64,000 nucleotides of DNA from Xenophilus aerolatus (GTDB taxonomy: Bacteria > Pseudomonadota > Gammaproteobacteria > Burkholderiales > Burkholderiaceae_C). This document shows positions 37,062 through 44,482 of this stretch, one piece after another. Positions within the stretch are counted from its first letter, which is position 1, and each line of letters begins with the position of its first letter. Made by a program: the position numbers and the translations under genes. The notes beneath the pieces were generated by a model. That model did not search any database. It worked only from the letters and a program-made list of their open reading frames with translations, and was not told where the DNA came from. The stretch is from assembly GCA_029968055.1 (NCBI GenBank), contig JASCNX010000002.1:186001-250000 (forward strand). Reading direction: 5' to 3'.

Positions 37062-37793
37062 ATGCCCACGTTGCTGGTCATCAACCCCAACACCTCGACC
37101 AGCGTCAGTGCGCTGTTGCAGCAGCATGTGAGCGCCGCGGTGGGCGGCGGCGTGGACGTGCACACCCTCACCGCGCGATTTGGCGCGCCGTACATCGCTT
37201 CCGAAGCCAGCTATGCGCTCGCACAGCACGCGGTGCTCGACGCCTGGGCCGTCGCCCGGGCGCAGGGGCTCTCGCCGGACGCGGTGCTCGTGGGCTGCTT
37301 CGGGGACCCGGGGCTGTTCGCGCTGCGTGAAGGCGCGGGCGTGCCCGTGAGCGGGTTGGCGGAAGCCTCGTTCCTGGCCGCCGCGCGCCACGGGCGCTAC
37401 GCCATCGTCACCGGCGGCGAGCGCTGGAAGCCGATGCTGGAACGGCTGGCGCATGCACTGGGACAGGGTTCCGCGTTGGCCGGTGTGCACACCGTCGCGC
37501 CGTCGGGCGCGCAATTGGCGGCCGACCCGGCCGGTGCGCGGCTCCTGCTTGCGCAGGCCTGCCGTGAGGCCGTCGAACGCTTTGGCGCCGACGCCGTGAT
37601 CCTTGGTGGCGCGGGCCTGGCCGGCATGGGCGCGGACATCGCGCCGCAGTTGCAAGTGCCGCTGATCGATAGTGTGGACGCTGGCGCGCGATGGGCGCGC
37701 AGCACGATGGCCCACTCGCCGCGCACGGCATCGAGTGCCGGGTTCGGCGTGCCGTGGCAGAACGTGTCTTGGGAGCTGTCGGCGCTGCCCTGA
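37062..37793 (+). CDS. Asp/Glu/hydantoin racemase-family protein
   Basis: A 243-residue protein of the Asp/Glu/hydantoin racemase superfamily. The start LLVINPNTSTSVSALL is the standard signature. The first catalytic cysteine is present in VGCFGDPGLFALRE. At the second site, where racemases normally have a Cys (LGCAGM), the sequence reads ILGGAGLAGMG, so the two-base racemase mechanism looks incomplete. The protein could be a variant racemase, a decarboxylase-like enzyme or another isomerase. It follows the importer operon after repeat copy 4, so its substrate is probably the imported compound or a derivative. The ATG at 37062 is the natural start because the family motif begins two residues later. 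Confidence 0.78.
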   Translation: MPTLLVINPNTSTSVSALLQQHVSAAVGGGVDVHTLTARFGAPYIASEASYALAQHAVLDAWAVARAQGLSPDAVLVGCFGDPGLFALREGAGVPVSGLAEASFLAAARHGRYAIVTGGERWKPMLERLAHALGQGSALAGVHTVAPSGAQLAADPAGARLLLAQACREAVERFGADAVILGGAGLAGMGADIAPQLQVPLIDSVDAGARWARSTMAHSPRTASSAGFGVPWQNVSWELSALP

Positions 37794-37860
37794 GGGCCGC
37801 ACGCACTGCGGAGGAAGACCGTGCAGTGCGAACGGCGTCGACGGCGGGCCGCGCTCGACC

Positions 37861-38184
37861 TTACTTCGGCGTGCCGCCCTGCATGGGCTTGGGCTTGCCC
37901 GGCCGGCGCGTGTCGCGCGTCTCGGCGCGGCGCTCGCCCGCGACCGCGGCCCGGTCGGTGCCGATGGCGCCGCCTTCGGGCGTACGGGGTTCGTCGCCTG
38001 CGGGCGGACGCACCTGGCCCTGCGGACGTGCGGCCTTGCGGGCTTCGGCGGCGCTCTCGGTGCGGCCGCCGGCGATGCCGGGGGTGTTGGGCGGCACGGC
38101 CGCGCCGGGTGGGTTCGATTGCGCGTAGGCGCCGGCGGCGACGCACAAGGTGCCCACGAGGGCGAGCAGGCGATGGGATTGCAT
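37861..38184 (-). CDS. Small exported Pro/Arg-rich protein
   Basis: A 107-residue protein with a clear Sec signal peptide (MQSHRLLALVGTLCVAAGAY, cleavage after AYA). The mature part is hydrophilic, rich in Pro, Arg and Ala, and likely disordered (NPPGAAVPPNTPGIAGGRTE), ending KPMQGGTPK. GGAG stands about 7 bases before the ATG at 38182-38184. No family was recognised. Its ending and the NPP motif recall another small exported protein at 40322-40741. It is convergent with the racemase gene. Confidence 0.6.
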   Translation of the reverse strand: MQSHRLLALVGTLCVAAGAYAQSNPPGAAVPPNTPGIAGGRTESAAEARKAARPQGQVRPPAGDEPRTPEGGAIGTDRAAVAGERRAETRDTRRPGKPKPMQGGTPK

Positions 38185-38410
38185 GGGGGGCTCCGATGGA
38201 CGCGCCGCCAACCGCGGCGGCGCTTGGGACGTACCTTGACACGCCCTGCAGCCCGCGACGTAGGACGGCGCGCCCGGCGCGTTGCAGCGCAGTTCCCACT
38301 CCCATGCGGGAGGTCGGCGCCCATGCGCCGCGCCTGTCGGCCGGGAGGCATGCCATGGCGGCATGCGCGCCGTCACGCCGTGCACGACCCGGGTCGTCAC
38401 AGTGCTCGGC

Positions 38411-39487
38411 ATGCAGCAACCCACCATCCGCAAGGGCCAGGCGCCCGGCCACCTCGAGCGCAACGAATTCCGGCTGCGCTTCATGCAGCCCTTCCAGGAC
38501 CCTGCCTTCGGCACCGAGTCCGATGCACTGGCGCGGCTCGAGGCCATCGCGTGGGACGCCTATGACGAAGGCCGCAAGTCGCCCGTCACGCGCCAAGCCG
38601 GGCCGGGCTATGACGATCCCGACTACGAGCTGTCGGTCGACTGGCTGGAGGCCAAGGCCCGGCTCGATGCCGCCCAGGATGCGTGGGGCCGGCCCGAGAC
38701 GCGCTCTCGCGTGCTGCTGGTCAACGGCTCGCCGCGCAACGATGGCACCTGCCCGGGCGAGGTGTCGAAGACCTGGCGCATGGCGCACATGGCGCAGCAG
38801 GTCCTGGAGTCGGCGGGCATCGACGTCGACCTGCTCGACCTCAGCCTGGTGACCTCCGAGTACGGCCGCCAGATCCACCCCTGCAAGGGTTGCGTCTCCA
38901 CCGCGATGCCGCTGTGCCATTGGCCCTGCAGCTGCTACCCCAACCATTCGCTGCGGCAGACCGGCGACTGGATGAACGAAATCTACGAACGCTGGGTCGC
39001 GGCCCACGGCGTGATCGTGCTCACGCCCACCCACTGGTACCAGGCCACCAGCCCGCTCAAGCTGATGATCGACCGCCTGGTGTGCGCCGACGGCGGCAAC
39101 CCCGACCCGACCAGCACCCACGGCAAGAAGGCCGAGGAGGCCAAGGCGCTGGAGCTCGCGGGCTGGGACTTCCCCAAGCACCTCGACGGCCGCGTGTACG
39201 GCGTGGTCGTGCACGGCGACGTGGCCGGCATCGAGAGCCTGCGCCGCAACCTCTGCGACTGGCTCGACTGGATGGGCCTCGTCGATGCCGGCCAGCAGGC
39301 GCGGCTGGACCGCTACCTGGGCTACTACGAGCCCTACGCGACCAGCCACGACACCCTCGATGCCGACGAGGCGCTGCAGCAGGAGGTGCGCAACGTGGCA
39401 CAGGCCGTGGCCAACGCCGTGGGGGAACTGCGCGCCGGCCGCCTGAGCGTGCCCGACCGCAGCCTGAAGCGTCCCCGGCCCAAGTGA
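38411..39487 (+). CDS. Flavodoxin-like NAD(P)H-dependent FMN reductase-family protein
   Basis: A 358-residue protein with an FMN-reductase-type flavodoxin fold in residues ~95-300. The phosphate-binding loop is VNGSPRNDGTCPGEVSKTWR and the active-site region is VLTPTHWYQATSPLKLMIDR. A Cys-rich stretch, CKGCVSTAMPLCHWPCSCYP, lies between and could bind metal or form disulfides; it is common in a subset of these oxidoreductases. The N-terminal ~90 residues (HLERNEFRLRFMQPFQDPAF) are an extension beyond the usual ~200-residue fold. A quinone- or nitro-reductase role is likely but the substrate is unknown. Both neighbours are small exported proteins and do not clarify the role. Confidence 0.75.
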   Translation: MQQPTIRKGQAPGHLERNEFRLRFMQPFQDPAFGTESDALARLEAIAWDAYDEGRKSPVTRQAGPGYDDPDYELSVDWLEAKARLDAAQDAWGRPETRSRVLLVNGSPRNDGTCPGEVSKTWRMAHMAQQVLESAGIDVDLLDLSLVTSEYGRQIHPCKGCVSTAMPLCHWPCSCYPNHSLRQTGDWMNEIYERWVAAHGVIVLTPTHWYQATSPLKLMIDRLVCADGGNPDPTSTHGKKAEEAKALELAGWDFPKHLDGRVYGVVVHGDVAGIESLRRNLCDWLDWMGLVDAGQQARLDRYLGYYEPYATSHDTLDADEALQQEVRNVAQAVANAVGELRAGRLSVPDRSLKRPRPK

Positions 39488-39638
39488 GCCGCGCCCGCCG
39501 CGCGCATTCACGGCATCTTTACCTTCGATCACGCCGCGTTGACCCGGTCCTCACGGCCGGGACACTCCTGCCTTCCACACTTCGTCTCACCTGCTGCACT
39601 CTTCATCGCGGCAGCATTTCCCGAAAGGAAGGACTCGC

Positions 39639-40205
39639 ATGATCTCTCTTCGCCAACGGATGGTCTGGGCCGGTGTGCTGGCCTCTGCCGCTTTCGCAGC
39701 GTCCGCACAGACGCCGCCTCCCTCCAACGTGCCGCTGTCGGCCACCCAGGCCCAATCTGCGGCCACCCCCGCGGACGCCAAGCCGCGCGTCGAGCGCAAG
39801 AAGGACGTCGCCCAGCGCTTCGAGCGCATGCAGCAGCACCGTGCCCAGCGCCTGGCGGCCTTGAAGGACAAGCTGCAGCTCAGCGCGCAGCAGCAGGGCG
39901 CCTGGACCAGCTACACGACGGCGCTGCAGCCGCCGGCCATGCCCAAGCCCGAAGACCGCGCGGCGCGCCGCGCCGAATTCGAGAAGCTCACGACGCCCGA
40001 GCGCATCGATCGCATGCAGGCCCGTCAGGCCGAACGCAGTGCGATGTTCGCCAAGCGTGCCGACGCCACCAAGGCCTTCTACGCGCAGCTCACGCCTGCG
40101 CAGCAGAAGACCTTCGATGCCGAGAGCATGCGCATGGGCCCGCGCGGCCACGGCCCGCACGGCCATCGCCCGCATGGCGATGCCCAGGCACCGGCCAAGG
40201 GCTGA
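39639..40205 (+). CDS. Spy/CpxP-like periplasmic protein (LTXXQ)
   Basis: A 188-residue protein with a signal peptide (MISLRQRMVWAGVLASAAFA, cleavage after ASAQ region). The mature part is highly charged and helical: VERKKDVAQRFERMQQHRAQ, then LSAQQQGAWTSY, and LTPAQQKTFDAE, an LTxxQ motif of Spy/CpxP chaperones. The C-terminal His/Gly tail (RGHGPHGHRPHGD) may bind metal ions. These proteins protect or monitor periplasmic proteins under envelope or metal stress. A strong intrinsic terminator follows at 40251-40289, so it is probably monocistronic. Confidence 0.8.
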   Translation: MISLRQRMVWAGVLASAAFAASAQTPPPSNVPLSATQAQSAATPADAKPRVERKKDVAQRFERMQQHRAQRLAALKDKLQLSAQQQGAWTSYTTALQPPAMPKPEDRAARRAEFEKLTTPERIDRMQARQAERSAMFAKRADATKAFYAQLTPAQQKTFDAESMRMGPRGHGPHGHRPHGDAQAPAKG

Positions 40206-40250
40206 GGGCTGACCTCGCCGATCGGCCGACGCGCGCGGCCGGTCGTTGAC

Positions 40251-40289
40251 AAAAAGCCCGCTGCGCTTCGTGCGCAGCGGGCTTTTTTT
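40251..40289 (+). terminator. Bidirectional intrinsic terminator
   Basis: AAAAAGCCCGCTGCGC-TTCG-TGCGCAGCGGGCTTTTTTT forms a near-perfect stem with a UUCG-type loop, with an A-run before and a T-run after. It can end the Spy/CpxP-like gene from the left and the small minus-strand gene (40322-40741) from the right. Confidence 0.93.
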
Positions 40290-40321
40290 CATCTGGATGC
40301 GGCCAGCGCGGCCGCATCATT

Positions 40322-40741
40322 TCACTTGGGCGTGCCGGTCGAGTCGATCGGGTTCGTCGCCACGGCGGGGCGCTCACCCGTGTAGCCGAAGGGGCGCGGC
40401 TGCTGCAGCGTTTCCTGGCGCACTTCGGCGCGCGTGCGCTCGCCGACCTGCGGCGTCGCGTTGGGCTGGTTGTTGCGCATGGTGCTCGCTTCGCCGGCCG
40501 GCGTGTTCGTGTTGGACTGGTTGTGGTTGTTCCACACCGCGCCCATGCGCACGCCATCGCGCGAATTGGGTTGGCTGTAGTCGGGGCGCTGCGGGGGGTT
40601 GGGCACGCCCGACGGCGTCATCGTGCTGGCCTGGCCGGCCACACTGGGTTCGGTGGCGGGCACCGAGGTGGTCTGGGCGCTGGCGGCCGATGCGGCGAGC
40701 AGGCCGGCGGCGACGAGGGTGCAAAGGGTGCTGGGCTTCAT
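40322..40741 (-). CDS. Small exported Asn/Pro-rich protein
   Basis: A 139-residue protein with a Sec signal peptide (MKPSTLCTLVAAGLLAASAA, cleavage after ASA). The mature chain is polar and probably disordered, rich in Asn, Pro, Thr and Gln (GVPNPPQRPDYSQPNSRDG; NNHNQSNTNTPAGEAS), and ends IDSTGTPK. GGAG lies upstream of the ATG at 40739-40741. No domain was recognised. Its terminal GTPK and NPP motif resemble the protein at 37861-38184, suggesting a minor local family. The shared terminator at 40251-40289 follows. Confidence 0.6.
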   Translation of the reverse strand: MKPSTLCTLVAAGLLAASAASAQTTSVPATEPSVAGQASTMTPSGVPNPPQRPDYSQPNSRDGVRMGAVWNNHNQSNTNTPAGEASTMRNNQPNATPQVGERTRAEVRQETLQQPRPFGYTGERPAVATNPIDSTGTPK

Positions 40742-40860
40742 GCGAGGCTCCTGTGATCCAGTGAGTTGGGACGAAAGTGCCGCCCTTGGCGTGGGCCGCG
40801 GCACCGAACAGAACTTCAAGTTAGGAGGCAGTCCCATGCGCGCCTGTCGGGACGCGCGGC

Positions 40861-40947
40861 GCGCCGCTGTAGGAGTGCCACGCACGCGCCCTGGCGGCAC
40901 CCGCGAATTTCGGACGGCAAGACGCTGACGCCTTCCTACAGCCGCGC
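40861..40947. repeat. REP-like inverted repeat (GCTGTAGGA ... TCCTACAGC)
   Basis: The left arm GCGCCGCTGTAGGA (40861-40874) and right arm TCCTACAGCCGCGC (40934-40947) pair over 13 of 14 positions across ~59 bases. The TGTAGGAG end is like that of proteobacterial REP elements. It lies between divergent genes, just before the YbhP-like start. Confidence 0.5.
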
Positions 40948-40973
40948 CAAGGTCCGCCCCGTACAAACCTGGG

Positions 40974-41768
40974 GTGGCACTCCTTTCCGAACCCCATCTG
41001 CCCTTGGCCGCGGCCACCGCACCGAAATCGCTGAAGGTGATGACGGTGAACACCCACAAGGGCTTCACGGCGCTCAACCGCAAGTTCATCCTGCCCGAGC
41101 TGCGCGATGCCGTGCGCACGGTGGGCGCCGACGTCGTGTTCCTGCAGGAGGTGCTGGGAACGCATTCGCGGCATCAGAAGAAGGTGGACAACTGGCCGGA
41201 GGCGCCGCACTACGAATTCCTGGCCGACACCATGTGGCCGCAGTTCGCCTATGGGCGCAACGCGGTGTACCCACGCGGCCACCACGGCAATGCGGTGCTG
41301 TCGAAATTTCCCATCGTGCACCACCGCAACCACGACGTGTCGGTGGCCGGCCCCGAGAAGCGCGGCCTGCTGCACTGCGCGCTGCGGCTGCCGGGCCGCA
41401 CGGTCGACGTGCACGTGATCTGCGCGCACCTCGGCCTGGCCGAGGCACACCGCCAGCAGCAGCTCGAACTGCTGTGCCACATCGTGCGCGACGAGGTGCC
41501 GGCCGATGCGCCGCTGGTGGTGGCCGGCGACTTCAACGACTGGCGCAGCCGCGCCCACGAGGTGCTCGAGCAGGGCGCTGGCCTGCGCGAAGTCTTCAAG
41601 CACGCCAACGGCCGCGCCGCGAAGACCTTCCCCTCGCGCTTTCCGATGTTGCCGCTGGACCGCATCTACGTGCGCAATGCCGGGGCCCACGCGCCCGTGG
41701 TGCTGCCGCGCCAACCCTGGTCGCACCTTTCGGACCACGCGCCACTGGTGGCGGAGATCGACCTGTGA
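40974..41768 (+). CDS. ybhP: Endonuclease/exonuclease/phosphatase family protein, YbhP-like
   Basis: A 264-residue EEP-fold phosphodiesterase or phosphatase. Fold motifs are visible in order: [27 protein letters not shown] (metal-binding Glu), [28 protein letters not shown] and [14 protein letters not shown] (catalytic His). GTG at 40974 is used; the ATG at 41040 would start only at the first fold motif. The next two genes are clsB and ybhN, the same trio as E. coli ybhP-clsB-ybhN. This supports the name and a role connected with phospholipid metabolism, although the substrate of YbhP is unproven. It is 22 bases from clsB. Confidence 0.8.
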   Translation: MALLSEPHLPLAAATAPKSLKVMTVNTHKGFTALNRKFILPELRDAVRTVGADVVFLQEVLGTHSRHQKKVDNWPEAPHYEFLADTMWPQFAYGRNAVYPRGHHGNAVLSKFPIVHHRNHDVSVAGPEKRGLLHCALRLPGRTVDVHVICAHLGLAEAHRQQQLELLCHIVRDEVPADAPLVVAGDFNDWRSRAHEVLEQGAGLREVFKHANGRAAKTFPSRFPMLPLDRIYVRNAGAHAPVVLPRQPWSHLSDHAPLVAEIDL

Positions 41769-41790
41769 ACAACACGACGGGAGCACGCCC

Positions 41791-43038
41791 ATGAGCGGAC
41801 GCCGCTGGTACGCCGGCAACCAAGTCAACCTGCTGGAGAACGGCGAAGCCTTCTTCCCGCGCGTGTTCGAGGCCATCCGCGCCGCCGAGCGCGAGGTGAT
41901 CGTCGAGACCTTCATCCTGTTCGAGGACAAGGTCGGCCAAGGGCTGCACGCGGCGCTGTGCGAGGCCGCGCGCCGCGGCGTCAAGGTCGACCTGATGATC
42001 GACGGCTTCGGCTCGCCCGACCTGTCGGCCGCCTTCCTCGACAGCCTGGGGCAGGCGGGCGTGCGCGTGCGGGTGTTCGACCCGGGCTCGCGCTTCCTGG
42101 GCCAGCGGCTCAACGTCTTCCGGCGGATGCACCGCAAGATCGTCGTCATCGATGGCCTGCGCGCCTTCGTCGGCGGCATCAACTACTCGGCCGACCACGT
42201 GATGGACTTCGGCCCCAAGGCCAAGCAGGACTATGCGGTGGAGCTCACCGGCCCGGTCGTGAGCGAGATCCATCGCTTCGTGCTGCACGCGATCGCGGTC
42301 GGCGGCAAGGGCGCGGGCTGGTTCCGGCGGCGCCTGCGTCGCACGGCCGACGTGGAGAACGTGCCCACGGGCGAGGCTGAGGTGATGTTCGTCACGCGCG
42401 ACAACCGCCGCCACACGACCGACATCGAACGCCACTACCGTGCCGCCATCCGCACCGCGCGGCACCGCATCGTCATCGCCAACGCGTATTTCTTCCCCGG
42501 CTACCGGCTCATCAAGGACCTGCGCCGCGCCGCGCGGCGCGGCGTCGACGTGCGCCTCATCCTGCAGGGCGAGCCCGACATGCCGATCGTGAAGACCGCG
42601 GCCAGCATGCTCTACCACCACCTGCTGAACGCCGGCGTGAAGATCCACGAGTACTGCGAACGCCCGCTGCACGGCAAGGTCGCCGTGGTCGACGACGTGT
42701 GGAGCACGGTCGGTTCGAGCAACCTCGATCCGCTGAGCCTGTCGCTCAACCTGGAGGCGAACGTCATCATCCGCGACCGGGACTTCAACCAGGTGCTGAC
42801 CGAGCGGCTCGACCACCTGATGCGCCACAGCTGCAAGCAGATCGAGGCCGATGCGCTGGGCGAGTGGAGCGGCTGGCGCCTGGTGCGCAGCTTCTTCGTC
42901 TTCCACTTCATGCGCTGGTACCCCTCGTGGGCCGGCTGGCTGCCGCGCCATGCGCCGAGGCTCAAGCCCGCCGTGCCCACGGAGCCGCCGCGCGAGCGCG
43001 GCCACGACGGCTCCGTCGCCCAGACCGACGCCGCCTGA
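41791..43038 (+). CDS. clsB: Cardiolipin synthase ClsB
   Basis: A 415-residue phospholipase D superfamily enzyme that makes cardiolipin at the inner membrane. It has two HKD motifs: HRKIVVIDGLRAFVGGIN beginning at His114 and HGKVAVVDDVWSTVGSSNLD beginning at His294. Typical ClsB segments are GNQVNLLENGEAFFPRVFEA near the N-terminus and FHFMRWYPSWAGWLPRHAPR at the end. There is no N-terminal TM pair, which distinguishes ClsB from ClsA and agrees with its E. coli neighbours YbhP and YbhN. Start ATG 41791 follows GGGAGC. It lies 20 bases before ybhN, so it is part of one operon. Confidence 0.9.
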   Translation: MSGRRWYAGNQVNLLENGEAFFPRVFEAIRAAEREVIVETFILFEDKVGQGLHAALCEAARRGVKVDLMIDGFGSPDLSAAFLDSLGQAGVRVRVFDPGSRFLGQRLNVFRRMHRKIVVIDGLRAFVGGINYSADHVMDFGPKAKQDYAVELTGPVVSEIHRFVLHAIAVGGKGAGWFRRRLRRTADVENVPTGEAEVMFVTRDNRRHTTDIERHYRAAIRTARHRIVIANAYFFPGYRLIKDLRRAARRGVDVRLILQGEPDMPIVKTAASMLYHHLLNAGVKIHEYCERPLHGKVAVVDDVWSTVGSSNLDPLSLSLNLEANVIIRDRDFNQVLTERLDHLMRHSCKQIEADALGEWSGWRLVRSFFVFHFMRWYPSWAGWLPRHAPRLKPAVPTEPPRERGHDGSVAQTDAA

Positions 43039-43058
43039 GGCACCCGACGCGAGCCGCC

Positions 43059-44102
43059 ATGGCGCCCTCATCCACCGCCGCGCCGCCCAGCTCCCTGCCC
43101 CCGGGCGATGCGCGGACGCCGGTGGCGGGCGCGCATCGCCTGCAAGCCTGGCGGGGGCGGCCCTGGTGGCCCTGGGCCAAGCGGCTGGTGGTGCTGGGCT
43201 TCCTCGCCTTCGTCGCGGTGCTGCTGGTGACCCAGGCGCGCGCCATCGAATGGACGCAGGTCTTCGCCACCATGCGCGCCTACCCGCTGCGCACCCTGCT
43301 GGTCGCGGCCGGCCTGGCGGCGCTGAGCCACCTCATCTACGCCAGCTTCGACCTCATCGGCCGGCGCTACACGGGGCACCGGCTGCCGGTGCCGACGGTG
43401 ATGGCGATCACCTTCGTGAGCTATGCCTTCAACCTGAACATGGGCACGATCGTCGGTGCGGTCGGCATGCGGGTGCGCCTGTACTCGCGGCTCGGCCTGG
43501 CGCCCGGGCAGATCACGCGCGTGGTGGGCATGAGCATGCTCACCAACTGGCTCGGCTACTTCCTGCTGGCCGGGCTGGCCTTTCTGCTGTGGCCGCTGGC
43601 CCTGCCCGACGACTGGCACCTGGGCCGCACCGCCTTGCGCGCTCTCGGTGCAGGCCTGGTCGCCGTCGCCGTGGCCTACCTGCTCGCGTGCGCCTTCGCG
43701 CGCCGGCGCGAATGGACGGTGCGCGGCCACGAGATTGCACTGCCCAGCCTGCGGGTGGCCTTCGTGCAGCTGGGGCTGTCGTGCGCCAACTGGGGCGTGA
43801 TGGGACTCGCGATGTTCGTGCTGCTGCAGGAGCGTGTGCCTTACCCCATGGCGCTGGGCGTGTTGCTGATCGGCGCGGTCGCCGGCCTCATGTCGCGCGT
43901 GCCGGCCGGGCTGGGCGTGCTGGAGGCGGTGTTCGTCGCCCTGCTGGCGCCGCCCCTCACCAGCACGGCGCTGATCGCGGCGGTGCTGTGCTACCGCGCC
44001 GTCTATTACTGGGCACCGCTCGCCGTCGCGGTGGTGCTCTACCTGGCCATGGAGGCGCAGGCGCGCCGCCTGGCCGCCGCCGACGCCTTGGCGTCGCATT
44101 GA
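43059..44102 (+). CDS. ybhN: YbhN-like integral membrane protein
   Basis: A 347-residue protein of the lysylphosphatidylglycerol synthase transmembrane/UPF0104 family with about eight TM helices. Family segments are FVSYAFNLNMGTIVGAVGMR, RLYSRLGL, MSMLTNWLGYF, PAGLGVLEAVFVALLAP and AVLCYRAVYYWAPL. There is no C-terminal lysyl-transferase domain, as in E. coli YbhN. E. coli YbhN has been implicated in envelope lipid transport or synthesis, and the link with clsB fits that. The N-terminal ~35 residues are Pro/Ala-rich and cytoplasmic. It is the last gene of the trio; a small lipoprotein gene starts 44 bases later. Confidence 0.85.
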   Translation: MAPSSTAAPPSSLPPGDARTPVAGAHRLQAWRGRPWWPWAKRLVVLGFLAFVAVLLVTQARAIEWTQVFATMRAYPLRTLLVAAGLAALSHLIYASFDLIGRRYTGHRLPVPTVMAITFVSYAFNLNMGTIVGAVGMRVRLYSRLGLAPGQITRVVGMSMLTNWLGYFLLAGLAFLLWPLALPDDWHLGRTALRALGAGLVAVAVAYLLACAFARRREWTVRGHEIALPSLRVAFVQLGLSCANWGVMGLAMFVLLQERVPYPMALGVLLIGAVAGLMSRVPAGLGVLEAVFVALLAPPLTSTALIAAVLCYRAVYYWAPLAVAVVLYLAMEAQARRLAAADALASH

Positions 44103-44146
44103 GCCGGGCTCTCGCGGGCCCTTCCGAACCTTCTCAGGAGACAGAC

Positions 44147-44416
44147 ATGCACCCCCTTTCCCGCCTTCTCGCCCTCGGCCTCACCGCGGCGGCCCTCAGC
44201 GCCTGCGGCAAGAGCGGCAACAACGATGCCGCGACGCCGGCAGCCAGCCCACCGGCGGCCACGGCCCCCGGCACGTCGAGCAGCGCGCCGCATCCGAGCG
44301 AACCCACGGGCGCGGGTGCGGCGGTGCAGCCCACCACGCCGGCGCCCGCACCCGGTTCGGGCGAAGGCGCTCCCGCCTCCAGCGACCCGGCCGGCCAGTC
44401 GAAGAAGGCGCAATAG
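44147..44416 (+). CDS. Small lipoprotein, Pro/Ala-rich
   Basis: An 89-residue lipoprotein with signal peptide MHPLSRLLALGLTAAALSAC ending in a lipobox LSAC (Cys20). The mature part is low-complexity, rich in Ala, Pro, Ser and Gly, and ends GQSKKAQ; no fold is expected. CAGGAG precedes the ATG at 44147 by 7 bases. It could be cotranscribed with ybhN. No function is recognised. Confidence 0.65.
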   Translation: MHPLSRLLALGLTAAALSACGKSGNNDAATPAASPPAATAPGTSSSAPHPSEPTGAGAAVQPTTPAPAPGSGEGAPASSDPAGQSKKAQ

Positions 44417-44456
44417 CGCGCCCGCCCGCCGATGGGCGGTGTGGCGCGCTCGGCGG

Positions 44457-44482
44457 AATCACTGTAAATTCATCCAGTGATT
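44457..44482 (+). promoter_or_regulatory. LexA (SOS) box overlapping the start codon
   Basis: AATCACTG-TAAATTCATC-CAGTGATT has the LexA architecture CTG-N10-CAG (consensus CTGT-N8-ACAG) with the palindrome perfect for 8 bp per arm. TAAATT at 44465-44470 can act as a -10 element, placing transcription start near 44477, the GTG start itself. This implies SOS repression and a leaderless message. Confidence 0.68.
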
